DNA of 64,000 nucleotides. It comes from Stromatinia cepivora (Eukaryota > Ascomycota > Leotiomycetes > Helotiales > Sclerotiniaceae). The notes under the pieces were generated by a model. It was given only the letters and a program-made list of their open reading frames with translations. It did no database searches and was not told where the DNA came from. Location: NCBI GenBank assembly GCA_014898415.1, contig RCTD01000017.1, positions 309,001 through 373,000 of the forward strand, given 5' to 3'. The position numbers and the translations under genes are program-made. Each line of letters starts with the position of its first letter. The stretch's first letter is position 1. This document shows positions 21,522 through 32,239 of the stretch, one piece after another.

Positions 21522-23855
21522 TTTGAAGTAAACTAAAGTCCAGCTTGTGTACTAAAGGAGAGTGTGTTGTATGAAGGAAAGTAATGTACGAGAAGTACGA
21601 AGAGAAAACAGACCAGTCTGATATCAACGAGGAAGGTGAACTTGTCGAAAGGAATGTAGTTGAGGTTGTAGAATGGAAGAGGAAATTTTCAAATCAAGGC
21701 TTGATGGTAGACTTATATAAACATTCAGTACAGCCAGCACTAGGCGTACACCACTAGTCATCCTCAGGTGAATCAACCGTACTCTTCCCACAATGTGTCA
21801 TAATAGAGAGACCGTATCTCCAATTAGGATCGCGCTTTCAATGATCTGTATGTGAATTTTGATATTGGTTGTTGAATATTGGGTAAAGGGAATCCTATGG
21901 ATCAATTACAGATATCAATCACACTTCCCTGTTAGTGAGCGATGGATTGGGTAATTTTAGATGAGAGGGATCTTTTGGAAGATTGGCATAGATATCTCCG
22001 AGGTTAACTTGGCAAGTGCCGGATGTGGAAGAGGAGGATGAAGGATACCTATGCCAAATTTGTTCTGTTTTGTTCTGTATGATGGTTTGTTCCACTCACA
22101 TTTTACTATTGGAGAATTTTTTGGTGTGAATATGGAGAGTGGTACAATAGTCCTAGGAAGATTTGAGCCATATTGTGATCTTGGCTTGATGGATGCTAGG
22201 ATGGGCGTTTATTGTATGGATATTGAAGAGCAGGATGCTTGGTTGTATGTAATTTTCACCCGATAATACTTATCTATCACATTTAGGAGATTTTTGCTAA
22301 CATTGTACTCAAACCCCAATGCTTAAATCATGATTAAACCAATAATAACAACTAAAACATTGCCCTGTTACAATATGTACCAAAAACATCATTCCTAAAG
22401 TGAGCCTCATGGGATTTTCCCAAACATGTTTGTTGTGTGAATGGATGCTTCGAATTCCACACTATTTCCACACAGATACAAGCATATTATTCAATTCAAC
22501 CATGTGATTTATCCCTCTATAACATGAAACAAACTCCTTTAGTGCAAGAGTTGGCGCAGTGTTGTACATGTAAGCTGATTCCTCTGCTTGAAGATTATTG
22601 TACGTAGTACCAACTGAGGTTAGAATCCTTCGAGGCAGAATGCGAGAACTTTATTTTTTGGTAAATGTATAGAATTGGGGGAGCCCAAGGCGGTCAGGAT
22701 GGTTGTTTTTGGGGGTAGGTATGAAAAGTTTGTATCCCGAGGTCTATATATATGATGATGGAATTTCTCATGCTTGATTTTGGGAAATGGGATCAATGTA
22801 TGTCATTTTGTGTTGTGGACCACAAACGGTTAGGTAAAGTCATGATATTAAGAATCTAGATTGCGTGTAAACATGCAAGAAGCTCGAAGCATACTTTACA
22901 TCATTCAAAGTTATAAATATGGATTCATTACCAAAGGAAATCAGAATCAAGAGTCACTCATCTGGCGGGGCAGAGAATATATGGTGATAATGCCAACTCA
23001 AGGGCAGGGGAGAGTGCATTCTAGGACTCCCTTCAAGCTTGAGATCCAAGAATGACGTTGTTTTATAGCATATAACATATAAAATATGAACTTCCCTCAC
23101 AGCTTCACTTCCGCCTTGACTTCCAGCCTTCAAGTATCTCCATTAGTTTCCTTTTTCTCTTCTTTTACATCTTCTAGTTTTCAGCATACTGTGTTTTCTC
23201 ATTCTATATCTCTACCTTGCTAGAGTAGAGAGAAGATATAGAAGACAGCGAATAACTGAAGAGGCGGGACTGAGGATAGATGCCGTGGTGTGGTGTTGAT
23301 AATGTGGTGATACAGAGACTTGCACAACGACACTGGGGGACAAACCCATTCTATCGACCAACTTATTTATATATTGGCCAAAAAATATGCTCCTATTCCA
23401 TTTTAGATGTAAGTCACTCTAGAAAACAGTCTAAATCTAGTATCTACAACACAGTGACAGCACGTGCTTGAAGATACATCGTGTAACATCGGATTGAGTT
23501 TGCTAGATAGGAATAAATACTAAAGCAATATCTACATTAAAAGATTTCAGGAGAAGAGGAAGAAACTATTATATTATGGGGATGGGCTACTTAATTACAG
23601 AGTTCTCAACAAAGTATGCTCACATCAAAAACCGTTAATATGAAGCAAATCCAACAACGTAGTCAGTAACGAAATACCTGTACATTTTCCCCTTACTAAG
23701 TATCGTATCTAATTACTATATAAATATCCCTTGACAAAGTTGTCCATCTAGATCTTCAAGCCGAAAAATGCATGTTCGTTTGGATTAGACGCAGTCTGTT
23801 AGATACTGGAATAACAAAATGTCTGGTTCAAAGCGCAACATTCTAGAGGAGGTTA
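21522..23855. other. Intergenic, no gene seen
   Basis: 2.3 kb upstream of the GH16 gene. A TATATAAACATTC motif near 21713, 190 bp above the start, may be its core promoter. Several short frames (for example 22051-22266) have no supported identity. Confidence 0.5.
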
Positions 23856-24519
23856 GGGCTGTTTCGGCAACTACAATCTGTCGTTTTCTATCGAATATTC
23901 TGCTCTCTTTTTGTACAACGGATTCCGTTCTTTCGGAAATTCGTCAAAATATCGACAAATTCTAATCTGCTTTGTATACCTTTCGATAGTGTGATCTATT
24001 GTAAGGTCTGTCAAAATCTATGATTTTGAAGAGGAAGTGGAGTATATGAATGATATACGTATCATTAAACGACAAAACACGAATACCCCCACCACCCGAA
24101 CGACCAACCAAGTGAAAGTGGAAATAGCTTCAATTTAGAATTACATATTTCCTGAATCTTATTTTTGAACCTTATTCTTTTATATCTTAAAGTTTCAGAA
24201 TATATTCATTAATATTTTAGGATATATGCATTAATATTTTAGGCTTTAAAGTTTATAATAGCTTCTAAAAAGAACAGATTTTGATAGAAAAAAAAAGAGT
24301 ATCTTTTTGATATTTATTGTTTTTAATCCGTATTTTATTTTTTCTATACAAATTTTATTATTTGATAAATTGAAAAGCAAACAATTTAGTATATTTCCAA
24401 ACCCTATAAAATAATCCATTGAATTATGAAATATTATACAAAATCCGTTCTTTAACTATCGAATATATTTCACAGAAAAAAGAGGATTATTCGACAGATT
24501 GTGATTACCGAAACAGCAC
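23856..24519. mobile_element. PIF/Harbinger (Tourist-like) MITE, 664 bp
   Basis: The left end GGGCTGTTTCGGCAACTACA and the reverse complement of the right end GTGCTGTTTCGGTAATCACA agree at 24 of the first 28 positions. The element is flanked on both sides by the direct repeat TTA (23853-23855 and 24520-24522). A 3-bp TTA/TAA duplication and ends starting GGGCTGTTT fit the PIF/Harbinger superfamily and its Tourist MITEs. The interior is AT-rich with no transposase frame, so it is non-autonomous. Confidence 0.8.
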
Positions 24520-25329
24520 TTAATCCTTCTACATCTAAAGTAATCAATTGCGATTGATTAATCAGCGATCTGTTTTTATTCTTGTCAGATCATTCACTGA
24601 TTGATTGCCGCCAGTTAAAAAAAATTCTTGATTAGAAGAAGCTGGTTGGAGTTGGAAGCGAGGAGTAGGGAGTGAGGACTGGGGAAGGAATGATGGTGAA
24701 TGACATAAGTGACGTTAGTGGGAGTGAATGATTATTTTTGATTATTTTGATATTCAATCTTGCCACTTCTCCATGGACATTTTGCGACGTTGAAAGAAAA
24801 TCCAACGGTCTGTGTATCATCAAGCAGATCCTCTTTTCAGTATTCGTCACCAGCAAGTATTTTTTTTGTGATTGGTGAGATCGAACGGTCGACGTGAATT
24901 GAGTCCTCGGAATGAATGCTTATTGATTTTCTTGGGTAAAGTTTGTTCGGTATTTGCATCAACATCCATGGACGCGGCGGTGCTAGCCATAAATGATCAT
25001 CAAACTGCTTTCGCACAATCAAGAATTTGATGCATAGGCATTAATTACAAATCGGCACCGCGATTATAATTTAAGCATTCATTCATCCATCTCATTCACT
25101 TGTCTTCGCGCACCACGCAATTATATATGGTTACTCATAGAACAATACAGACCAAATAATTGAGCACGGATATTTTGAAGCATCTAAGTTGCATTATCAT
25201 TATTCTAGCATTCATTCATCTATCGAGCTCTAATCAACAACACTGCAGCCAAACATAAAGCAAGCTGATGTCGGATTCTGTATACATAACATCTATCATA
25301 AATATTACCAAGTCATTATCATAACCCAT
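24520..25329. other. Intergenic, no gene seen
   Basis: 3' flank of the minus-strand transporter gene plus AT-rich DNA. Close to the MITE edge, short inverted repeats of AATCAATTGCGATTGATT occur at 24542-24560 and again loosely at 24597-24608. Confidence 0.5.
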
Positions 25330-27074
25330 CTAAGTAGTCTTATCATCAGTAGCCCCGTTCTCAACTCTAACAGTACCAGCTTTGCTTCCAACGGACTCGT
25401 CACCCTCATAGTGAACAACTTCCTTCTTTGAACGAAGCACTGCTTCTACATCCTGAGCTCTTTGTTCAGCATTGACAGATCCGAAAAGGATATCTAATTC
25501 CTCCAACGTCTTTCCCTTTGTCTCCTTAACAATGAGGAAAGCCCAAGTACCCATTCCGAAACAGAAGAATCCAAACATCAAGAAGGTTCTCCATCCAATA
25601 TTCGATACAGCAATTGGTGTAATTTCAGTGACGGAAAAGTTACACAACCATTGAGTTGAAGCTGCGAGACCAACACCATAGGAACGGAGACGCGTGGGGA
25701 ATATCTCAGATACGTAGACCCATGGAATAGGACCCCAGGATGCAGAATATCCAATGACGTAGAGGTAGATCATTACGACCATGGCGATGGATGCGGGCGC
25801 GACGCTGGTTGATTTAGTGTTGGGTGGGTGAGTAACGAGGACGGCGGATAGGATAAACATCATGCTCATCATCCAAGCGGCACCAAAGATGAGAGACTTG
25901 CGACGACCTAATGTATCAATACCAGTAATCAAGAAGATACCAGTAGTGACGACCTTAACAGTACCGTAGATACCGGTAGCAAACAAGGCGGTGTTAGCAG
26001 CTGAGATACCGATGGTCTCAAAGATTTGTGGTGCATAATATCCGATAGAGTTAGTTCCGGAGAATTGTTGCCAGAACATGAGGCAGAAAGCTGTAAAGAA
26101 TCTGATTCGATTGGCTGGCGCGAGACACTCTTTCCATGTAAGTCCTTCAGTTGCAGCAAGTTCTTCTTCAATAGATGCACGAATCTCGGCAATTTCTTGC
26201 ATGACTTCTTCATCTTCAGCTGTGGTACATCTAGTCCAAGCCATTGAAGCAGTAGCTTCCTCATACCTTCCTTGCTTAGCTAGCCATCTTGGAGATTCCT
26301 TCAAGAACAATAAACCGATTAAGAGGAATCCACCAGGGATGAGTTGAATAGCGACTGGAATTCTCCATTGCTTGGTAGATGTCGGAATGTGCAATGCAAC
26401 ACCATAGTTCAACCAGTAAGCAAAAGTAGAACCGAGAACCAAGAACTCTTGAAACATTCCGGTGATACGTCCTCTAATGGCGGGAGGAGCATTTTCCGTG
26501 ACGTAAACAGGAGTAATAGAGGACATTCCACCAACACCCAGACCGGCAATAACACGACCAGCATATATTTGTCCAATACTATGACTAGCACTAGTTTGAA
26601 TAGCGGCACCGATGAGGAAAACCGTGCTGAACCCGATGAGAGAGTTTTTTCTTCCAAATCGATCATTGCAATAAGCGGCGGCAATGGAGCCGAAGAAACA
26701 ACCGGCCGTAAGCAGTGAAACAACATTCGAGGCAACCTGTGCATTTTCACTTCCACCAAATCCCTTCGACTCAAGCGGAAGTCCGAAATCCTGTCTGAAA
26801 CTTTTGAGTGCCAAAACTGAGCCCATAACACCAGTATCATATCCTGTGTGCGCCAACATATGTCAGTCATTTTCCGCCTTTTTGACTCGCTCTTGGGTTT
26901 ATGGTAGAGAGGCTGAAGGCATGGAGTAAAGATTAACTTACCGAAGAGTAACGAGCCCATGTAAGCCACGGCTGTCAGAAAATAGATGCGATAATTCTTG
27001 AAAAAGGAGGACGGCATGTTGGCGGTTTTGCTGTCGAGGCAATTCTTGACAACTTTAGATATGTTATTCGACAA
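25330..27074 (-). CDS. Sugar-porter family MFS transporter (hexose/monosaccharide type)
   Basis: Exon 1 is 27074-26942 and exon 2 is 26843-25330. The 98-bp intron has GTAAGT at the donor and CACACAG at the acceptor, and splicing restores SLLFGYDTGVMGS. The product is 548 aa, or 529 aa if the ATG at 27017 (MPSSFFKNYR) is used; the second start looks more like relatives. Sugar-porter motifs: DRFGRKNS between helices 2 and 3, VIAGLGVGGMSS then PVYVTENAP, FLKESPRWLAKQGRYEEA after helix 6, WQQFSGTNSIGYY in helix 7, DTLGRRKS between helices 8 and 9, IPWVYVSEIFPTRLR, and KETKGKTLEELD after helix 12. Proton-driven sugar uptake at the plasma membrane is the family role; the exact sugar cannot be read from sequence. 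The cytosolic C-tail is charged. Confidence 0.92.
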
Positions 27075-27718
27075 GAGGCCGATAGAGGAGAGAGAAGAGA
27101 GTTCATTCTGAGAGAGGTATCATTGTATTTTATGTACTTTCCAAAGTGGCTAATGCCGAAACCACGAGCCCTGAATAATATTGGTAAAGAATGGGAAGAA
27201 TAGTGGGCGGCCTCAGTGGCTTGGATTCAATCCGAAATTTTGATTTTTCTCCATTCTAAATGGTGGAATTACTTCTCCCCTGCTCACAGTCAGATCGGGA
27301 ACACAATTTTCCCACGAATGAACGGCAAGCATCAACGAAACATCTTGCTGGTTGTAAATGGTTGATAATTCTTGGCGCGAAGAATCCCCATGGGGTGGCA
27401 AATACCATGTTTGTTTGCCCACGGGGTTGATGGTTCCACCGAGATCACACCTTGGAAAGTCTACTCCGTAGTCACTTCCAACAATTCCCACGATTCCTTC
27501 ATCCTGTATCAATTTGCTCTAAATAACCTGAAGGGATCTAACCTACGCGGCCGGGGCGCAAAATAAGCGAACCTACCCCATAAAAATTGAAGATTTTCTA
27601 ATCCTCAGGAAATTATATCGAGGTTTGAAATAATAATAATAATGTTCCTAACTTTACGTATGCCTCTTTTGTACTCTTTCTGAATATGTAGTCCGGCAAT
27701 AATTGCCACATTAAATAA

Positions 27719-27862
27719 GCTTGACAGGAATAAGCTCCCTTCTCCGTGTATAGGGAAACTAGAGCGAGCATGAACGAACAAGGATGCTGTAAGCTTGACA
27801 GGAATAAGCCATGTATAGGGAAACTAGAGCGAGCATGCAAATATGAACGAACAAGGATGCTG
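27719..27862 (+). repeat. Imperfect tandem duplication of about 72 bp
   Basis: Copy 1 (27719-27789) and copy 2 (27793-27862) both begin GCTTGACAGGAATAAGC and end AACGAACAAGGATGCTG. Copy 2 lacks about 11 bases after the start (CTCCCTTCTCCG) and has gained CAAATAT before AACGAACAAGG. Confidence 0.9.
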
Positions 27863-29617
27863 ATAGCTGTTGTGGAGAAGGGTGGTTGGTAAGAATGTGT
27901 TTTCGCTCGGGTCATCCGAGGTTGGAGGAATGGAGGACTGGAGTACTGGAGTACTGGAGTAAATGCTTCAGGATACTTGAAGCGATCCGACAAATCAGTT
28001 TCTGGAGAAAATATGGAGAAATTCTCTTTTCTGATCAGTTTTTGCGGATACCCCGGATGGGGCTAAGCCTCCAAGCTGCTGCTTACGACAGACAACTCCT
28101 ATTATTTACGAAACTAATTCTGCTATTCTTGTGGGTATCATGACCTTTGACGCCGTCGTGGGATCAAAGTTGCCAGCAGTAAACAGAATTTTCAGCGTCT
28201 ACTTTTCTCTATCGCCTAGCTCCGCCTGTTGGAAGTTGTGAGATCTTTTGACATCGTCTTAAACGCGCGACAAAACAGCCTTGCTGCGCCTGAAGGATGA
28301 TAAATTTTACTGATTATCGTCAACAATTGCTAATGGCAAAAACGACATGAAGAGCATCCATTTTACAAATACAAGTTCCAACGGAGAAATTCAATCCCAG
28401 CGCAATAAATGGCATCAAACCAAGATCAAAAAATGGGTCGCTTGCCAACATCTGACAACAAGGACCAAACTAGTGAAGCAGAAAGACATCACATCCACAA
28501 GTCATGATTTTTTTATTCATCTCCTGAACTCCGCAAGCTCTTGTCGGCGTTCACATTGTCATCTTCTTTCTCCGAAAAGGGAAGCGATAAACAATCTTTC
28601 ACAACGCTTACATCACGAAATGTATCCTGCTACTTTCGCATGATACTTCGAAGTGCTTCAATCGAATGGCAAGAGTAGATTTAGTCTGCAGCTAGAAAGT
28701 TGCTCCGCTCCCTCAGATGGCTCCCGTCTTGGCTCTAGCGAAACTGAACATAATGGATCTGGTTACTTTATCGATTTACTAAATCGACTACCCCTTTAAA
28801 GCGGTGTATTGAATGAAGGAGGTCGGTTGATAATTTGTCAAAGTCTGCGATTCGCAGAACGGTTTTTCGCAATCGAACGTTACGGGTCTCTCCAGTAACC
28901 ATGTCTCATTTTCGCGAGGTCATCATTATGTGTACGAAAAAGGGATGAATCATTCCTTCCTATTTCATGATTATTTGCGCTACAACTTTTGAGAAGTCAG
29001 ACTGATCAAAGCGCGAGTTTTCAACATCAACAGAATCAATCTTTGCGGAAGTCTCTGCTAGCCATCATACCGAGAAGAAAACATGCGTACCGATATGACC
29101 ATTCGGAACATCCATTTTCACACTCTGTGAACCTCAACACAACGAATTCCTATCCTTTCAACCGATTCCGAGTCTTCATTCACCATCCTTCGAATCGCAT
29201 GGACGGATCAATCCTCGGGAGGGAATCAAGAGAAACAAATATCATGCGACTTATCATATCGCATCTCAAACCTATATATGCTGTGCGACACATCAACAAG
29301 CCACTTGCGTCAAAATCTGATTTTGTGCTTCGGGAGTTCCAAGTTTTGCTGCCCTCATCCGTCCTAATTGGGATTCTGCTATGAAGTTGGTAAGAAGTGA
29401 TGACGACAAGATAATTTGATAATTGCTTCTTTACAATATCAATAGACCGAGTCTCGACTCCTTACTTTTTTCAAATTCTCCCACAAACTTTACATTTTGT
29501 CTTTACGATACGAGAGTTTTACTCCACCAGCAATAGTTTCACAAATCTAACTCAGATCTAACTCAGGCTTCTTTCTTCATCAATCTATATCTCCACCTCC
29601 GTTACCAAATCACACGG

Positions 29618-29643
29618 TCTCATCTCATCTCATCTCATCTCAT
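29618..29643 (+). repeat. Microsatellite (TCTCA)n, five copies
   Basis: Five uninterrupted TCTCA units. Confidence 0.95.
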
Positions 29644-31502
29644 GATCTAAGTACATCTCATCTCGCACCAAATTCCACCTACCACCCAATCTCCACTCCG
29701 ATCGGAAAAATCCCAGCAATGAGTAACCTCACCAAAAGCCCAATTCCTCCCTTCCCTCCTACACTGAGCGTGTGCCTCAACGCGAAATCCCCAGTCCCAC
29801 CGCACAACATCAACTCGCTTCTGTCGTGCTACTTTCCCATCTCCAATACCCCCGACCATAACTCTCCCATAAAACGTCACACCACTGTATCAATCTGACA
29901 CAAAAGAAACATGGCGTCCGATGCCAGATCTCGACCCGCCGTACCACGCGACCGATATTCAGCCCTCTGAAGATAGCCCGTGCCTGCAAGCCACCGACCT
30001 CATCCTTCAATCATATTTTGTCGAGGGTTCATATCCTTGACCGCCGTTTTCCCAAACTCGGAGTTTATTGAAATCTGGGATTGGGGAAATATCGAGATTG
30101 ATTTAGATTAACGAGACTTTTTTTGTCTCGCAAGTAGCACTTCTCTATATGCTGCGCTGTGCTGGCCGTGCGGATGGGACACAGATACAAATATATACCA
30201 ATTGAACACCGGAGAGAAAAGATACATCAAAAAGTTCTGAGAGTAACGGCGGGCGGTAGGAAAAAAGATAATAATAGTATGTGTTTATTTTACATGTTTA
30301 CTGGTCATTCTAGCTCGCTCTATCCAGGGGCATCGAAAAAGCAAAATGAGCACAAACACGTCTACGAAACCACAAGTCCCTTTCTAGATGGACCCTTTGG
30401 CTGTCTCATCCCCAATTATCTTTTCTTCCCGCATCTTCATGCTACACAGCTAGTTTGGCATCTATCATAATCATACCACTCATTTGGCTCCTCCACAAAC
30501 GAGCTTTGGCAATATCCATGCGCGAAGCCAAGCCCTGTCATCCTGTCTCCGATCCGATTTCACCGGGGAAGATATCTTTTCTTCCTGCAGATAATGTGTG
30601 TGAGATGGCTGCGGAACCCGGTGGACCCTAACCTCATCTTTGGACGAAACTTATTTCTGTAATGGACGGGAAAACGTCTTGACGTAGATGTCTACGATAA
30701 CCGAGGATGGTCAATGTCAAACATCCATGCATATATATGCTTGACGGTATGTAAATGCTTCACAGTAAATGCCTTGATAGATTAGTGTAGGTAAGTGCGT
30801 ATTGAATTCGGCACATTTTCTTCACCGGCATGCTTTTTTGTACGAGGAAGATGGAGAGGTATGAATTGTTTTTTTCATGAATCTAGAGGTACTGCATTTC
30901 ACGAGAATCATGGATGGCAAGGGTACTGGGGATGAATATTTACCTCGAGACATTAAGGTCCTCTTCTCTTACTACCCTCCCATTGTAAATACAATAAAAA
31001 TCCAACAAACCTCCCAAAATAATAATACTATCCCATAACATACTAGCCTTGATCTTCATTTCGCTCCTCTAGCCCCTAAACACCCTAATCCAATAAAAAG
31101 CAACCCCAAAATAACTCAGTTACAACATCACATCCCCATCCCCATCCCCAAATCCCATCCCCATATCATCACATCCCCATATCATCATTCTAGAACCGCC
31201 GATCCGGAACAATATAAACCATTCCCTTCCATCTCACATCTCAAATCTCACATCAAACCGAGATCAGAAGTAAGGTAACCAAACCCATAACCACGGATCC
31301 GGATACAACTGACTCACTACTTTAACCAGCATTATGGAATTTGTACGCTCTCGAATGAGGGGCTATTTTGAGCTTGTTCGAGCTGTAGTACTAGAAGCTA
31401 GATTGTTTTCGTGCATATAGAGGTATAGAGGGGTTCAAGGGGGTATTTGTTGATTTGTATATTTGTCGATTGGTGATGATGTTCAATTAGATATGGATGT
31501 AG

Positions 31503-32239
31503 ATGTTCCGGGCCATTGCACAATATTCTCATTCCGAAATGAGCTAGCTCATTGGTCAATACCCTAGCTCATTCACCAATAAGCTTAATTTTGGAATGAG
31601 CTAGCTCATTTCGAAATGCATCTGTATACACCAAAATTGAAATTATTCACAAATTAGCTAATTCACTTACAAATATTTTTTATAATCACATTATACTAAT
31701 TTAAGAAATAATTAAGATTTATAAGCGATTGAAGCCTAAAAAAACCTTTAGGGATTCAATCTCAATATTATTATTCGTTATATGATAATTCTAATTGTGA
31801 TTTCTACACTAGTTCAGTAAATATAGAAAAAGTATTTTCATAAAAAGAAAAAAGCGGTAAAGTTGAAAATGATGACGATGGGGTTGAAAATGGTAATGAT
31901 GAGGTTGAAAATAGGGGTAGGGGCGACGATGAGGTTGAAAATGGTGACGATGAGGTTGAAAATGATGACGATGAGGCTGAAAATAGGGGTAGGGGCAACG
32001 ATGAGGTTGAAAATATAGACGACGATAAAATTGTAATCTTTTATATTAATATATATACTAGTTTATTAATCAATGAATTAAAATATTGAATATATTATTT
32101 TTGTATAAACTTAGTTCATTTGTGAATACCCTCATTTTTTCTAATTTCGGTATCAACTAGCTCATTTCGCAACCTAGTATATTTCGGAATGAGCTAAGTT
32201 GATTCCGGAATGTCAATATTGGGCAATGGCCCGGAACAT
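31503..32239. mobile_element. MITE-like element with ~37-bp terminal inverted repeats and an internal minisatellite
   Basis: The left end ATGTTCCGGGCCATTGC matches the reverse complement of the right end exactly for 17 bases; agreement then continues with four mismatches to about base 38 (CAATATT...CATTCCG). Just inside, the 16-bp palindrome AATGAGCTAGCTCATT occurs at 31537-31552 and again near 31597, so subterminal repeats are present. The element is 737 bp. Flanks share only AG on each side, so the superfamily is undecided. No transposase is encoded. Confidence 0.75.
31862..32014 (+). repeat. In-frame minisatellite coding acidic DDEVEN-type repeats
   Basis: Roughly eight units of 15-24 bp built on GTTGAAAATGATGACGATGAG. 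All unit lengths are multiples of three, so one plus-strand frame stays open for about 66 codons and reads as repeated VENDDDGVEN, NDEVENRGRG and DDEVENGDDE-like blocks. The frame has a stop just upstream and no clear start codon. The opposite strand reads as Ser/Phe/Pro repeats. It may be a fragment of a captured gene or merely a triplet-period satellite. Confidence 0.7.

Larger units (their letters stand above)
27075..31502. other. Long intergenic region, no gene accepted
   Basis: 4.4 kb between the transporter promoter and a MITE. It holds a tandem duplication (27719-27862), a pentamer microsatellite (29618-29643) and, from about 30960 to 31260, a pyrimidine-rich plus strand with CCCCAT repeats. 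Open frames of up to about 130 codons (28347-28643, 28989-29384, 30159-30470) have no recognisable similarity. Confidence 0.5.

Noticed and set aside
28989..29384. 131-codon plus-strand frame
   Set aside because: No domain or signal; Arg/Ser/His-rich composition is common for chance frames here.
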